DNA of 64,000 nucleotides from Aminipila sp963524205 (GTDB lineage: Bacteria > Bacillota > Clostridia > Peptostreptococcales > Anaerovoracaceae), in assembly GCA_963524205.1 (NCBI GenBank), contig CAURED010000008.1, forward strand, positions 70,633-134,632, written 5' to 3'. The translations under genes were made by a program, and so were the position numbers. Under the pieces are notes generated by a model. It saw nothing but the letters and a program-made list of their open reading frames with translations. It searched no databases and was not told where the DNA came from. Positions 17,886-26,763 of the stretch are shown here, in pieces (the first letter of the stretch is position 1; each line of letters starts with the position of its first letter).

Positions 17886-19289
17886 ATGGATTTACTAATC
17901 AAGGGTGGCACATTGGTAACTGCTGAATCATCGTTTAAAGCAGACATTGCAGTTTCTAATGGTAAAATTTCGGCAATCGGAACAAATCTAAAGCCTGAAC
18001 AGAAAACGGAAGTAGTGGATGCAAAGGGGAAGCTTATACTACCAGGCGCAATTGATGGTCATACACATTTAGCAATGCCGTTTGGTGGTACGGTTTCCAC
18101 AGATGACTACTATTCAGGAACAAGATCTGCTGCCTGTGGTGGAACTACTACTGTATTTGATTTTATCCTTCAGGCAAAGGGTGAACCTATGCTTGATGCA
18201 ATTAAGAGGAGAAACGACCTGGCAGCACCTGATGCTGCAGTTGACTATTCTTTCCACATTGGAGTGTCAGATGTTTCAACAAAAGAATTACTGGATTCTA
18301 TGGAAGATGCAGTAAAAGTAGGTATACCATCATTTAAAGTATTTATGGTGTATGACTTTGGCGTAGATGATGGATCTTTTTATAAGGTTCTGCAAAAATC
18401 TGCTAAAATTGGCGCATTAGTTGGGGTTCATGCTGAAAATAGAGATGTAAATAATGTTCTTATTCAGCAGTATCTTGAAGAGGGAAAAATAGAAGCATGG
18501 TGGCATTACATGTCTAAAAATGAAGAGGTTGAAGGAGAAGCTGATGTAAGAGCTATAAACCTTGCTAAAATGGCAGGAACCTCTCTTTACATAGTACATC
18601 TTGCTAATAAGCAGGGTATGGAGGCCGTAACTCAAGCCAGAGATGAAGGATACCCTATTTTTGCGGAAACTTGTCCACAATATTTGCATTTTACCAGTGA
18701 TGTTTATAAAAGAAAAAGAGGCAGAGACTTTGTATGCTCACCACCAATGAAGGGTAAGACATCGCAAGACGCTCTTTGGGAAGGTATAAAACGTGGAGAC
18801 ATCACAACTATTGCTACCGACCATTGTCCGTTTACACAGGCTGAAAAGGATTGGGGAATAACCACTAAGGATGGTAAACCAGGTAATTTCACTACTATTC
18901 CAAATGGGTGTGCAGGCATTGAGAATATGTATCCTTACATGTTGTCAGAGGCAAATAAAGGAGCAATTACTTTCAATAAAGCTGTGGAACTTTGTGCTGC
19001 AAATCCAGCTAAGTTGTTTGGACTTGAAGATCAAAAAGGAAGCCTTCAAGTGGGTCTGGATGCAGATATTGTTATTTATGACAAGAAGAAAGACTTTGTT
19101 ATAACAAATGATGCAATGCATGGCGAAACGGACCACACTATTTGGGAAGGCGTTAAAATAAAAGGATACCCCGTTGCTACCTATAGCAGGGGCAGGTTAG
19201 TATTTAAAGAAGGTGAATTTTTAGGTGATAGGGGCGGCGGAAAGCTTATTAAATGCAAACCTATTAAGTTTAACGGCCCACAATTATAA
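17886..19289 (+). CDS. hydA: Dihydropyrimidinase / D-hydantoinase
   Basis: Cyclic amidohydrolase that opens dihydropyrimidine or hydantoin rings to N-carbamoyl amino acids. The 467 residues carry the full binuclear metal site: His59 and His61 (DGHTHL), the carboxylated Lys151 (PSFKVFM), His182 (GVHAEN), His238 (YIVHLANK) and Asp312 (IATDHCPF). It is co-transcribed with the NCS1 permease. No carbamoylase (beta-ureidopropionase) gene follows, so the pathway must be completed elsewhere or the carbamoyl product exported. Whether the substrate is a pyrimidine, hydantoin or allantoin cannot be decided here. Confidence 0.93.
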   Translation: MDLLIKGGTLVTAESSFKADIAVSNGKISAIGTNLKPEQKTEVVDAKGKLILPGAIDGHTHLAMPFGGTVSTDDYYSGTRSAACGGTTTVFDFILQAKGEPMLDAIKRRNDLAAPDAAVDYSFHIGVSDVSTKELLDSMEDAVKVGIPSFKVFMVYDFGVDDGSFYKVLQKSAKIGALVGVHAENRDVNNVLIQQYLEEGKIEAWWHYMSKNEEVEGEADVRAINLAKMAGTSLYIVHLANKQGMEAVTQARDEGYPIFAETCPQYLHFTSDVYKRKRGRDFVCSPPMKGKTSQDALWEGIKRGDITTIATDHCPFTQAEKDWGITTKDGKPGNFTTIPNGCAGIENMYPYMLSEANKGAITFNKAVELCAANPAKLFGLEDQKGSLQVGLDADIVIYDKKKDFVITNDAMHGETDHTIWEGVKIKGYPVATYSRGRLVFKEGEFLGDRGGGKLIKCKPIKFNGPQL

Positions 19290-19916
19290 ATTATAGGATT
19301 TACAGAATGCGGAGATTGCACAATCTTCGCATTTTGGTTTTCTTGCATCACAGCAATAGCGGCCATGAAAAATCAGACTATGGTGAGCTCGTGACCATCT
19401 TTCTTCTGGTATTACTTTCATTAGAGCTAGCTCTGTTTTTAATACATCTTTTTCATGAACTAAACCTATGCGGTTGGAAACCCTGAAGACATGAGTGTCT
19501 ACAGCTATTCGTTGGTGGCCAAAACCTACAGACAATACTACATTGGCGGTTTTACGTCCCACACCAGGCAATGCAATTAATTTGTCGTAATCTTCAGGAA
19601 CTTGTCCGTTATATTCTGAAATTAAAGTTTTACATAAAGATAAAACATTTTTGGATTTTGTTTTATACATTCCTATTCTTTTTATTATATTTTGAATTTC
19701 TTCCTCCCTGGCAAGTGCCATAGAGTCAGCATCCGGATATTTTGTAAATAACTCTTCTGTGACTAAATTAACACTTTTATCTGTAGTTTGTGCGGAAAGA
19801 ACAACTGCAACCAAAAGTTGAAAAATTGAATTATGATTTAACGCACAATCTGCATCTGGATACATTTCTTCTAATTTATCTAAAAGTTCATTTATTTTTA
19901 GCTTTGTTAATCTCAT
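19284..19916 (-). CDS. nth: Endonuclease III, DNA glycosylase/AP lyase
   Basis: Removes oxidised pyrimidines from DNA and nicks AP sites. The 210-residue protein has the helix-hairpin-helix LPGVGRKTA with catalytic Lys122, catalytic Asp140 (AVDTHVFR), and the [4Fe-4S] loop C189-X6-C196-X2-C199-X5-C205. I start at 19916 (MRLTKLK) because a longer frame to 19985 reads through promoter-like sequence. It converges on hydA with a 6-bp overlap of ends. Confidence 0.95.
   Translation of the reverse strand: MRLTKLKINELLDKLEEMYPDADCALNHNSIFQLLVAVVLSAQTTDKSVNLVTEELFTKYPDADSMALAREEEIQNIIKRIGMYKTKSKNVLSLCKTLISEYNGQVPEDYDKLIALPGVGRKTANVVLSVGFGHQRIAVDTHVFRVSNRIGLVHEKDVLKTELALMKVIPEERWSRAHHSLIFHGRYCCDARKPKCEDCAISAFCKSYNL
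19306..19343 (+). terminator. hydA terminator embedded in the nth iron-sulfur codons
   Basis: Arms 19306-19317 and 19322-19333 form a 12-bp stem (one G-T pair) with a GCAC loop and a T-rich tail on the + strand. On the opposite strand the same bases encode the C-terminal cysteine loop of endonuclease III. Confidence 0.65.
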
Positions 19917-20004
19917 ATTTTTATTACCCCCCAATTGTTTTATTATATACCCATTTAAATAAATAATGTAACAATAAAAGTACAAACAGTGGGGTTATGA
20001 ATGA

Positions 20005-20057
20005 TTGACAATGGTATATTTTTGCATTATTATAATAAAGTCTGACCGATGGGTCGG
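20005..20057 (+). promoter_or_regulatory. Promoter and TetR-type operator of the RND efflux operon
   Basis: -35 TTGACA (20005-20010) and -10 TATTAT (20028-20033) with a 17-nt spacer; TATAAT 3 nt further on is an alternative. Just downstream GACC-N4-GGTC (20044-20055) forms a dyad of the kind recognised by TetR-family repressors. The TetR gene is the last of this operon, which suggests autoregulation. Confidence 0.7.
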
Positions 20058-20099
20058 CTTAGTATTAAAAGCGACATACTATTTTAGGGGGTAAATATT

Positions 20100-21230
20100 T
20101 TGAAAACAAAAAAAGAAACAACAACTTTGAATGAAATAACAGAAGATAATACGGTAGAAGTATTAGAACAGAAGGCAAAAAAGAAAAAAACAAATAAGGT
20201 TATTACAATTATAGCTGCTATATTTATAATTGGCCTTGTTATTTTTAGAATTGTTACATCTATGGCTGCACCTGAGACTGAACAGGAATCAGCAGTAAAT
20301 GTTAAGACGGCTTTAGCAGAGAAAATGTCTATAAATACAACTTCGCCTATTACAGGGAGAGTTGAACCTATAGAAGAAGTAAGCATTGTTCCCCTTGCGT
20401 CTGGAGAGATTACTGCAGTATATGTGGAAATTGGAGACAAGGTATCTAAAGGAATGACACTTTTTCAGATTGATGGAACCCAGCTTTCTACAACATATAA
20501 TCAAGCAAAAGAAGGCCTTAATGTTGCCAAGTCTTCTTATGATCGAATAAGTACATTATATAAGGAAGGCGCAGTATCATATCAGGACTATGAACAGGCG
20601 CAGGCAGCTTATTTAAACGCACAACAGACATTTACAGCAGCAGGTGATGCTTATAGCAACTGCACGGTTACTTCACCTATAAACGGATACGTTACATCAA
20701 AAAATATAGCTGTGGGGAGTATAGCATCACCGGCAGCACCAGCTATGACTGTTGCAGATGTAAGTAAACTTCAGATAAATACAAATGTATCAGAGTATAT
20801 AGTAAATGATTTAAAGGTTGGTGATACCGTTGATGTATACATATCAACATTGGGAAAAGATGCTTATAAAGGTGTTATTGAAGCTATTTCGCCGGCACCA
20901 GCAGCTGGAGACCTTACTTATCCAATAAAAATTTCAATTAGTGATGATGCCGGTCAGATTAAAGCTGGTATGTTTGCTGAAATAAGAATCATTTCATCTG
21001 AAAAAGAAGATACATTATGTGTACCTTCTGACAGTGTAATCATGAAAAATGGTACATCTGTAGTGGTTACTCTAGAGAAGGGCAGTGTCCCTAAATATAA
21101 TGAAGTAACTACAGGTATAGATAATGGTAAATATGTGGAAATTCTTTCTGGCATAAAGGAAGGTGAGACGATCGTTATATCAGGTCAACAGTATGTTACA
21201 GAGGGCACCCCTGTTAATATTACAAAATAG
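20100..21230 (+). CDS. RND efflux periplasmic-adaptor-type (HlyD/MFP) subunit
   Basis: Membrane fusion protein of a tripartite-type exporter. The 376 residues have a Lys-rich cytoplasmic N terminus, a membrane anchor at about 34-55, then a biotinyl-lipoyl half, a short helical hairpin (about 135-180), the second lipoyl half (VTSPINGYVTSKNI), a beta-barrel and a C-terminal membrane-proximal domain ending in GQQYVTEGTPVNI. The start codon is TTG, preceded by AGGGGG; no in-frame ATG is near. It is followed by the RND pump after 18 nt. The lipoyl motif VEIGDKVSKGMTLFQID is clear. Confidence 0.92.
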   Translation: MKTKKETTTLNEITEDNTVEVLEQKAKKKKTNKVITIIAAIFIIGLVIFRIVTSMAAPETEQESAVNVKTALAEKMSINTTSPITGRVEPIEEVSIVPLASGEITAVYVEIGDKVSKGMTLFQIDGTQLSTTYNQAKEGLNVAKSSYDRISTLYKEGAVSYQDYEQAQAAYLNAQQTFTAAGDAYSNCTVTSPINGYVTSKNIAVGSIASPAAPAMTVADVSKLQINTNVSEYIVNDLKVGDTVDVYISTLGKDAYKGVIEAISPAPAAGDLTYPIKISISDDAGQIKAGMFAEIRIISSEKEDTLCVPSDSVIMKNGTSVVVTLEKGSVPKYNEVTTGIDNGKYVEILSGIKEGETIVISGQQYVTEGTPVNITK

Positions 21231-21248
21231 TAGAATAGAGGTGTAAAT

Positions 21249-24200
21249 ATGAATTTAGCTAGTGTATCAATAAAACGGCCAATTGCAACCATTATGCTGA
21301 TGCTTATGGTAGTTATATTAGGAGCCGCTTCTTTAATCGGATTACCACAGGATTTATTCCCTAAGATAGAATATCCCGTGGCTCTTGTTATAACTACATA
21401 TGGAAATGCATCACCTGAAGAGGTTGAAAAAATGGTAACTGAACCTTTGGAACAATCTCTTGCTTCTGTTGAAGGTCTGGATGAAATGATGTCTATGAGT
21501 ATGCCGGGACAATCAATAGTTATGATACAGTTTCAAATGGATACAGATATGAACTTTGCGACCTTAAATATGCGTGAAAAGATAGCCATGGTAGAAAGTT
21601 ACTTACCTGATGATGCAGGTGATCCTATGGTTATGAAAATGGATATGGATGCTATACCTATTACACAAATTTACGTATCGGGGGATATGCCATTAAGCCA
21701 GTTAAATAATCAGGTTGAAGACAATGTAGTTAATTATTTCGAAAGAGTTGCAGGAGTAGCGTCTGTTAATGTAATGGGCGGCGTTGATCAAGAAGTTGCT
21801 GTAAAAGTAAGGCAAGATAAATTGTCCGGTTATGGCATGACTTTAGCACAGATTGCACAAATCCTGGCAGCAGAAAATATTAACATGCCAAGTGGTGATG
21901 TATCAAAAGGGGATACAGAAATCGTGGTAAGAACCATGGGTGAATTTAAATCAGTAGATGACATTAAGAATTTACCTATCACATTAAAGGACAGAAGCAT
22001 AGTAAGATTAGGTGACATAGCATCTATTTCTGATACTTACCAGGAACAGGAATCTGTCAGCAGAATTGATGGAAAAACTGCTGTAGGTATATTTATAACA
22101 AAACAGTCAGATGCAAATACGGTATCAACTTCCAAAGCTGTTTTAAAAGAAATGAAAGAATTACAGACGAAGTTTCCGGGCTTAACGTTCACTGTTGGAT
22201 TTAATCAGGCTGATTTTATTGAAAATTCTATTAGTTCAGTTTCGGAATCAGCTATTTTAGGAGCTATACTAGCTGTACTGGTGGTATTCCTTTTCCTTAA
22301 AAATGTACGTTCTACTTTGGTTATAGCATTATCGATTCCTACTTCATTGTTAACTACCTTTGCACTTATGAAAGCAACGGGAATGACATTAAACATGATA
22401 ACGCTATGTTCGCTTACAATAGCGGTTGGTATGCTGGTAGACGACTCCATTGTAGTTCTTGAAAATATATTCAGAATAAGACAGGAAACCAGCAGTGCAG
22501 AAGAAGCCGCAGAAAAGGGAAGTAAGGAAATCTTTCTTGCTGTTGTATCCTCTACTCTGTCTAAAATAGTAGTATTTCTGCCAATTGCACTTAGTGGAGG
22601 CATTACAGGTATGATGTTTAAAGATTTCTGCTTTACTATTATCATAGCACTGCTGGCCTCTTTGGTAGTATCTCTTACTGTTGTTCCAATGCTTTGCTCA
22701 AGATTATTAACAAAAGGTATGTCCACCGATTATATACGATTTGGCAAACATAGATATAAATTCAGGTATATTCAGAAATTCACACAGTTTATTGAAGATT
22801 TAAAGGAATCCTACGGTCAGTTCATGAAAAAAGCCTTGAATATGCGTAAACGTGTTATTGCTGTATGTGTTGCTGTATTTGTCATATCCATTGCATTAGT
22901 AGGAGTTGTGGGAACAGAACTTATGCCGGAATCTGATGAAGGAACTTTTACAATAAATGTAGATGTACCTTATGGTACCTCCTTGAAAGATAAGGATAAG
23001 GTATTGACTGAAATTGAGAGTTATGTCATGACTATTCCGGAGATGGAACATTGTACGGTAGATATAGGACAAACAAGTATGATGTCTTTTGGAGACAGCT
23101 GCAGCTTAAGTGTTACACTTGTTGGTAAGCAGGAAAGAAAACGAAGCACAAAGGAAATTGTAAGACAGTCCAAGAAAGATCTAGCGCATTTTACTGGAGC
23201 AGAACTTGATATAAAAGAATCTTCATCAATGTCCTTTGGAATGGGTACAGATTCAGATTTGGCCATAGATATAAAAGGTAAAGAGCTTGAGGTACTTGAT
23301 AAGATTGGCAGCGAACTTTGTGATAAGATTGAAAACGTAGAAAACGTTGTATCTGCTGAAGTAGATAGTTCGGAAGGGGATCCCGAAGTAAAAGTCATAC
23401 TGAACAGGAGTACAGCTGCTTACTATGGCATTACGGCATCACAGCTTGCCAATGGACTATCAACTGCTCTTTCTGGTTCAACAGCTACAAAATTAAAGAT
23501 TGATGGGGAAGAAATTGAGGTAAACCTTTCTTTACCAGATGCGTATAGCGACTCTGTTGATAATATGAAACAAATTACGATTACTGGATCTTCAGGATTA
23601 TCTGTCCCGGTGGGACAGATCGCAGATTTTGAATTTGATAATTCTCCAAGTAGCGTAAATAGAATGAACCAGCAGAGATATATAACCATTGCAGTGGATA
23701 TACAGGGTAATGATTTAGGAAAAGTTTCTAAGGACGTTCTCAAAATTGTAAACAATTACCAGTTCCCTGACGGATATATCTATGAAGCAGGTGGCCAGCA
23801 AGAGCAGATGATGGAATCATTTAGAAGTTTAGGATTGGCATTACTAGTTGCTTTAGCACTGGTATATTTGGTGTTCGCAGCACAGTTTGAATCTATTACA
23901 CTACCTATTATGGTTATGATGTCTATACCATTTGCAATGTCAGGAGCATTTTTAGCATTATTTATAACTGGCACATCTTTATCAATGGTATCTTTTTTAG
24001 GATTAATTATGTTGGCGGGAATTGTAGTAAACAATGCTATTCTGCTTCTTGAATTTATTAATCAAAATAAACTAAAGATGGGCAGAGATGAGGCTTTAGT
24101 AGAGGCAGGCAAGATAAGACTCAGACCAATACTTATGGGCGCAGGTACTACAGTTATGGGTATGGTTCCAATGGCAATGGGTTCAGGTGAAGGAGGCGAA

Positions 24201-24395
24201 ACTTTAGCACCTATGGCAATTTCTATTATAGGCGGACTTATTGCTTCAACTATAGTTACATTAGTCTTGATTCCTGTTTTGTATGCTATTTTTGATGAAA
24301 GAAAAGTAAAAAAAGAGGCAAAGCATAAGGCGCATGATCAAATGGTATTAGAACTTGAAGCAAAATGGCATAAAGAGGATTCCCAAAATGTATAG
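21249..24395 (+). CDS. RND-family multidrug/lipid efflux permease (AcrB/SwrC-like)
   Basis: A 1048-residue proton-driven exporter with the RND layout: a transmembrane helix at the N terminus (about 10-30), a large extracytoplasmic domain, six helices (about 335-540), a second large domain and a final six helices (about 855-1030). The TM4 motif VGMLVDDSIVVLEN contains the paired aspartates of the proton relay. In Firmicutes such pumps work without an outer membrane channel, as in B. subtilis SwrC. Substrates are unknown. Its 3' end overlaps tetR by 8 nt. Confidence 0.95.
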   Translation: MNLASVSIKRPIATIMLMLMVVILGAASLIGLPQDLFPKIEYPVALVITTYGNASPEEVEKMVTEPLEQSLASVEGLDEMMSMSMPGQSIVMIQFQMDTDMNFATLNMREKIAMVESYLPDDAGDPMVMKMDMDAIPITQIYVSGDMPLSQLNNQVEDNVVNYFERVAGVASVNVMGGVDQEVAVKVRQDKLSGYGMTLAQIAQILAAENINMPSGDVSKGDTEIVVRTMGEFKSVDDIKNLPITLKDRSIVRLGDIASISDTYQEQESVSRIDGKTAVGIFITKQSDANTVSTSKAVLKEMKELQTKFPGLTFTVGFNQADFIENSISSVSESAILGAILAVLVVFLFLKNVRSTLVIALSIPTSLLTTFALMKATGMTLNMITLCSLTIAVGMLVDDSIVVLENIFRIRQETSSAEEAAEKGSKEIFLAVVSSTLSKIVVFLPIALSGGITGMMFKDFCFTIIIALLASLVVSLTVVPMLCSRLLTKGMSTDYIRFGKHRYKFRYIQKFTQFIEDLKESYGQFMKKALNMRKRVIAVCVAVFVISIALVGVVGTELMPESDEGTFTINVDVPYGTSLKDKDKVLTEIESYVMTIPEMEHCTVDIGQTSMMSFGDSCSLSVTLVGKQERKRSTKEIVRQSKKDLAHFTGAELDIKESSSMSFGMGTDSDLAIDIKGKELEVLDKIGSELCDKIENVENVVSAEVDSSEGDPEVKVILNRSTAAYYGITASQLANGLSTALSGSTATKLKIDGEEIEVNLSLPDAYSDSVDNMKQITITGSSGLSVPVGQIADFEFDNSPSSVNRMNQQRYITIAVDIQGNDLGKVSKDVLKIVNNYQFPDGYIYEAGGQQEQMMESFRSLGLALLVALALVYLVFAAQFESITLPIMVMMSIPFAMSGAFLALFITGTSLSMVSFLGLIMLAGIVVNNAILLLEFINQNKLKMGRDEALVEAGKIRLRPILMGAGTTVMGMVPMAMGSGEGGETLAPMAISIIGGLIASTIVTLVLIPVLYAIFDERKVKKEAKHKAHDQMVLELEAKWHKEDSQNV

Positions 24396-25002
24396 TTGTA
24401 AGGAAACAAAGAAACAAAAAATATTAGAAGCTGCTTATCTGCTATTCAGTGAGAATGGATATAAGCAGACTAAAATTTCAGATATTGCTGCTACAGCAGG
24501 CATCGGCAAGGGAACTGTTTATGAATATTTTGACAGTAAAGAATCTTTGTTGATAGACATTTTTTCAACAGGCATTGAAGAATATATGGCTAATTGTGAA
24601 AGAATAGTAGAATCAGAAGGCACTCAGACAGAGAAATTGATGGAATTAATAAAGCTTGAATCAAAGTACACAGAGGAAAATGGCACACGAATGATGAAGT
24701 TGTCTATGATGATTTTAGATACTAGTGATGGCTTGTCAGTTAATTTTATGAAAAAAATGAGCGACCTTTGGAACGAGAAATATAGATTTGTTTATCAGAT
24801 TCTAGCAAAGGGCATTGATAAAGGCGAATTCAGAAAAATGAATACAGAGATTGCATGTATATCCATAATGGGAACAGTAGGAGGATATTTGAATATCAAA
24901 TATGGATTTAGCACATTGCCTGACATAATATTACCGCTTGACGTGAATACTCTTGAAATTCAGGAGCTTATAGAGCTTATATTAAAGGGAATACAAGCGT
25001 GA
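24388..25002 (+). CDS. TetR/AcrR-family repressor of the RND operon
   Basis: A 204-residue regulator with an N-terminal TetR helix-turn-helix (about 8-55, containing TKISDIAATAGIGKGTVYEYF) and a variable helical ligand domain. The start at 24388 is chosen because GAGG lies 9 nt upstream; it overlaps the pump gene by 8 nt. Its position at the end of the operon, with a GACC-N4-GGTC dyad at the operon promoter, makes local autorepression likely. The inducer is probably a pump substrate. Confidence 0.92.
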   Translation: MYSCKETKKQKILEAAYLLFSENGYKQTKISDIAATAGIGKGTVYEYFDSKESLLIDIFSTGIEEYMANCERIVESEGTQTEKLMELIKLESKYTEENGTRMMKLSMMILDTSDGLSVNFMKKMSDLWNEKYRFVYQILAKGIDKGEFRKMNTEIACISIMGTVGGYLNIKYGFSTLPDIILPLDVNTLEIQELIELILKGIQA

Positions 25003-25044
25003 AGCTAGTATGAAAGATGTGGCATTGCACTATGCCAGCACAAT

Positions 25045-25072
25045 AAAAGCAGTTGGGAAACCAACTGCTTTT
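25045..25072. terminator. Bidirectional terminator between tetR and the SEC-C gene
   Basis: Perfect 12-bp stem (25045-25056 with 25061-25072) with a GAAA loop, and A-rich and T-rich flanks that give T-rich tails in both directions. It lies between two convergent genes. Confidence 0.85.
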
Positions 25073-25081
25073 ATATATTAA

Positions 25082-25582
25082 TTATTTATTTGCGCCACAG
25101 CACTTTTTATATTTTTTGCCGCTGCCACAAGTGCAGGGATCATTTCTACCAGGCTCTTTTTCTTTTACTATAGTTTTGGATTTTTTGAATTCTTTTACGA
25201 TTTCCTCTCTCTCTTCTATAGGAAGAACTTTGTCCCAAGCCGGAATTGAATATAAATAGTCAGCTTCAGCACCAAGCATATTAAAGAAAAGTTTTTCAAA
25301 ATCGATGTCTAACTTAATTTCAGTATTTTCATCATATTCTTCAATTTTCATTTCATTCTTTAAACTTGTATTAATGCCATCAAGAAACCCCATAAAAATA
25401 ACTGGATCTGCTTCATATTTATCTACAAGTCCCTGAAAAGTTCCTGCAGGAGCTTTTTTATGATTTTCTAAGATATCTGTATAAATCTTTGTTTCTGTAG
25501 AACTGTATTTTTCCCAAAAATCAGTGAATGTTTCATCTGTCTGATTATCAATCAAATTTTGCCATTTTTCATATAAACTCAT
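25082..25582 (-). CDS. SEC-C metal-binding motif protein, function unknown
   Basis: A 166-residue acidic cytoplasmic protein ending in the SEC-C motif DPCTCGSGKKYKKCCG, the Zn-binding tail also found at the C terminus of SecA, where it contacts SecB and ribosomes. The N-terminal 130 residues are helical and I do not recognise them. The start at 25582 follows AGAGGTG; a GTG three codons upstream lies inside that site. It lies 14 nt downstream of homoserine dehydrogenase and is probably co-transcribed with it. Confidence 0.8.
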   Translation of the reverse strand: MSLYEKWQNLIDNQTDETFTDFWEKYSSTETKIYTDILENHKKAPAGTFQGLVDKYEADPVIFMGFLDGINTSLKNEMKIEEYDENTEIKLDIDFEKLFFNMLGAEADYLYSIPAWDKVLPIEEREEIVKEFKKSKTIVKEKEPGRNDPCTCGSGKKYKKCCGANK

Positions 25583-25596
25583 TTGTTTCACCTCTA

Positions 25597-26571
25597 TTAT
25601 TTATTATATAATTTTTTTGCGATTTCGAGCACATCACCCATAACAGCACTTCCTGTTGGGAGCGGGCCCGCTCCTTTGCCATAAAACATTAACTCACCAA
25701 CTGCATTGCCAGTTACATATACAGCATTAAATTCGTTACTTACAGATGCAAGAGGGTGGGAATTATTTAGTAACATAGGTTTTACGCTATAATCTATGTT
25801 ATCACCTTCTTTATGAGCATAAGCAATAAGTTTTATTTTACTGCTTTCAGCTTTTGCAGCTTCAATGTCTTTCTGTGTAATACTGCTGATTCCTTTAGTT
25901 GGAATATCTTTAGGAGCAACATATGTATTAAACATTATTGATATAAGAATGGATAGCTTATTTGCAACGTCAATACCTTCAACGTCTGCAGTTGGATCAG
26001 CTTCCGCAAATCCTAATTCTTGAGCTTTCTTAAGTACGTCTTCGTATTTTAAACCAAACTCGGTCATTTGTGTGAGAATGTAGTTAGTAGTGCCGTTTAC
26101 AATTCCCTGAACTTCGACGAAATCATTTGCTTGAAGAACGGTGGTAAGAGCATTAATAATTGGAATACCTCCCCCTACACTAGCCTCATATCTAAATTCT
26201 ACACCATTTGCTTTTGCTACATCTGTTAGTTTCTGGAAATTTGCAGCTACAGCCGCTTTGTTTGCGGTTACTACACTTTTCTTATTTTTCATAGCATCAA
26301 GCATAAAAGTAGTAGCGGGTTCAATACCGCCTAAGAGTTCGATAACGATGTCTATATCAGAATCCTTAAAAATTTCATCAGGATCTTGTGTGAATTGCTC
26401 TGGGCAAACAGTGATAGCTCTTTCTCTAGTAGTATCTCTTTCTAGAATTTTACTGATTTCAAGATTAAGACCGGTTGCCTTAGTAATTTGCACTTTATTC
26501 ATTTCAAGGGTTTTGTAAGTGCCAGTTCCAATGTTACCTAAACCTAGTAGTCCTATTTTAACTGTTTTCAT
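25597..26571 (-). CDS. hom: Homoserine dehydrogenase, short form without ACT domain
   Basis: NAD(P)H-dependent reduction of aspartate semialdehyde to homoserine for threonine and methionine synthesis. The 324 residues have GLLGLGNIGTGT (nucleotide loop, 7-18), VTANKAAVA, the substrate motif RYEASVGGGIPII, IVNGTTNYIL and GFAEADPTADVEG with the catalytic Asp/Lys region. The usual Firmicutes enzyme has about 100 more residues forming a C-terminal ACT domain for threonine feedback; it is absent here. The start follows GGAGGT at 26571. Confidence 0.95.
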   Translation of the reverse strand: MKTVKIGLLGLGNIGTGTYKTLEMNKVQITKATGLNLEISKILERDTTRERAITVCPEQFTQDPDEIFKDSDIDIVIELLGGIEPATTFMLDAMKNKKSVVTANKAAVAANFQKLTDVAKANGVEFRYEASVGGGIPIINALTTVLQANDFVEVQGIVNGTTNYILTQMTEFGLKYEDVLKKAQELGFAEADPTADVEGIDVANKLSILISIMFNTYVAPKDIPTKGISSITQKDIEAAKAESSKIKLIAYAHKEGDNIDYSVKPMLLNNSHPLASVSNEFNAVYVTGNAVGELMFYGKGAGPLPTGSAVMGDVLEIAKKLYNK

Positions 26572-26627
26572 TTTTATACCTCCAAGATAGTTTCGTGCCG
26601 GCAACGCCGTTTTAAATCGTAGAAAAT

Positions 26628-26656
26628 ATTATATACTATTTAAATGTGTTTGTCTT
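26628..26656 (-). promoter_or_regulatory. Probable promoter of hom
   Basis: On the minus strand -35 AAGACA (26651-26656), a 17-nt spacer and -10 TATAAT (26628-26633). The leader of about 50 nt contains a GC-rich stretch (GCCGGCAACGCC) but no T-box or riboswitch that I recognise. Confidence 0.55.
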
Positions 26657-26763
26657 TAATTTTTTGGATTTTTAGAAAGTAAAGGGGTAAATAGTGTTTT
26701 TTTGTATTAAATATGCTAAAATATATTTGTATACAACATGATTTTAGAATGGAAGGTGAAAAT

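Noticed and set aside
20012..20027. GG...GC spacing resembling a sigma-54 -24/-12 promoter before the RND operon
   Set aside because: The GG-to-GC distance is one base short and most other consensus positions fail, while a good TTGACA/TATTAT pair covers the same bases.
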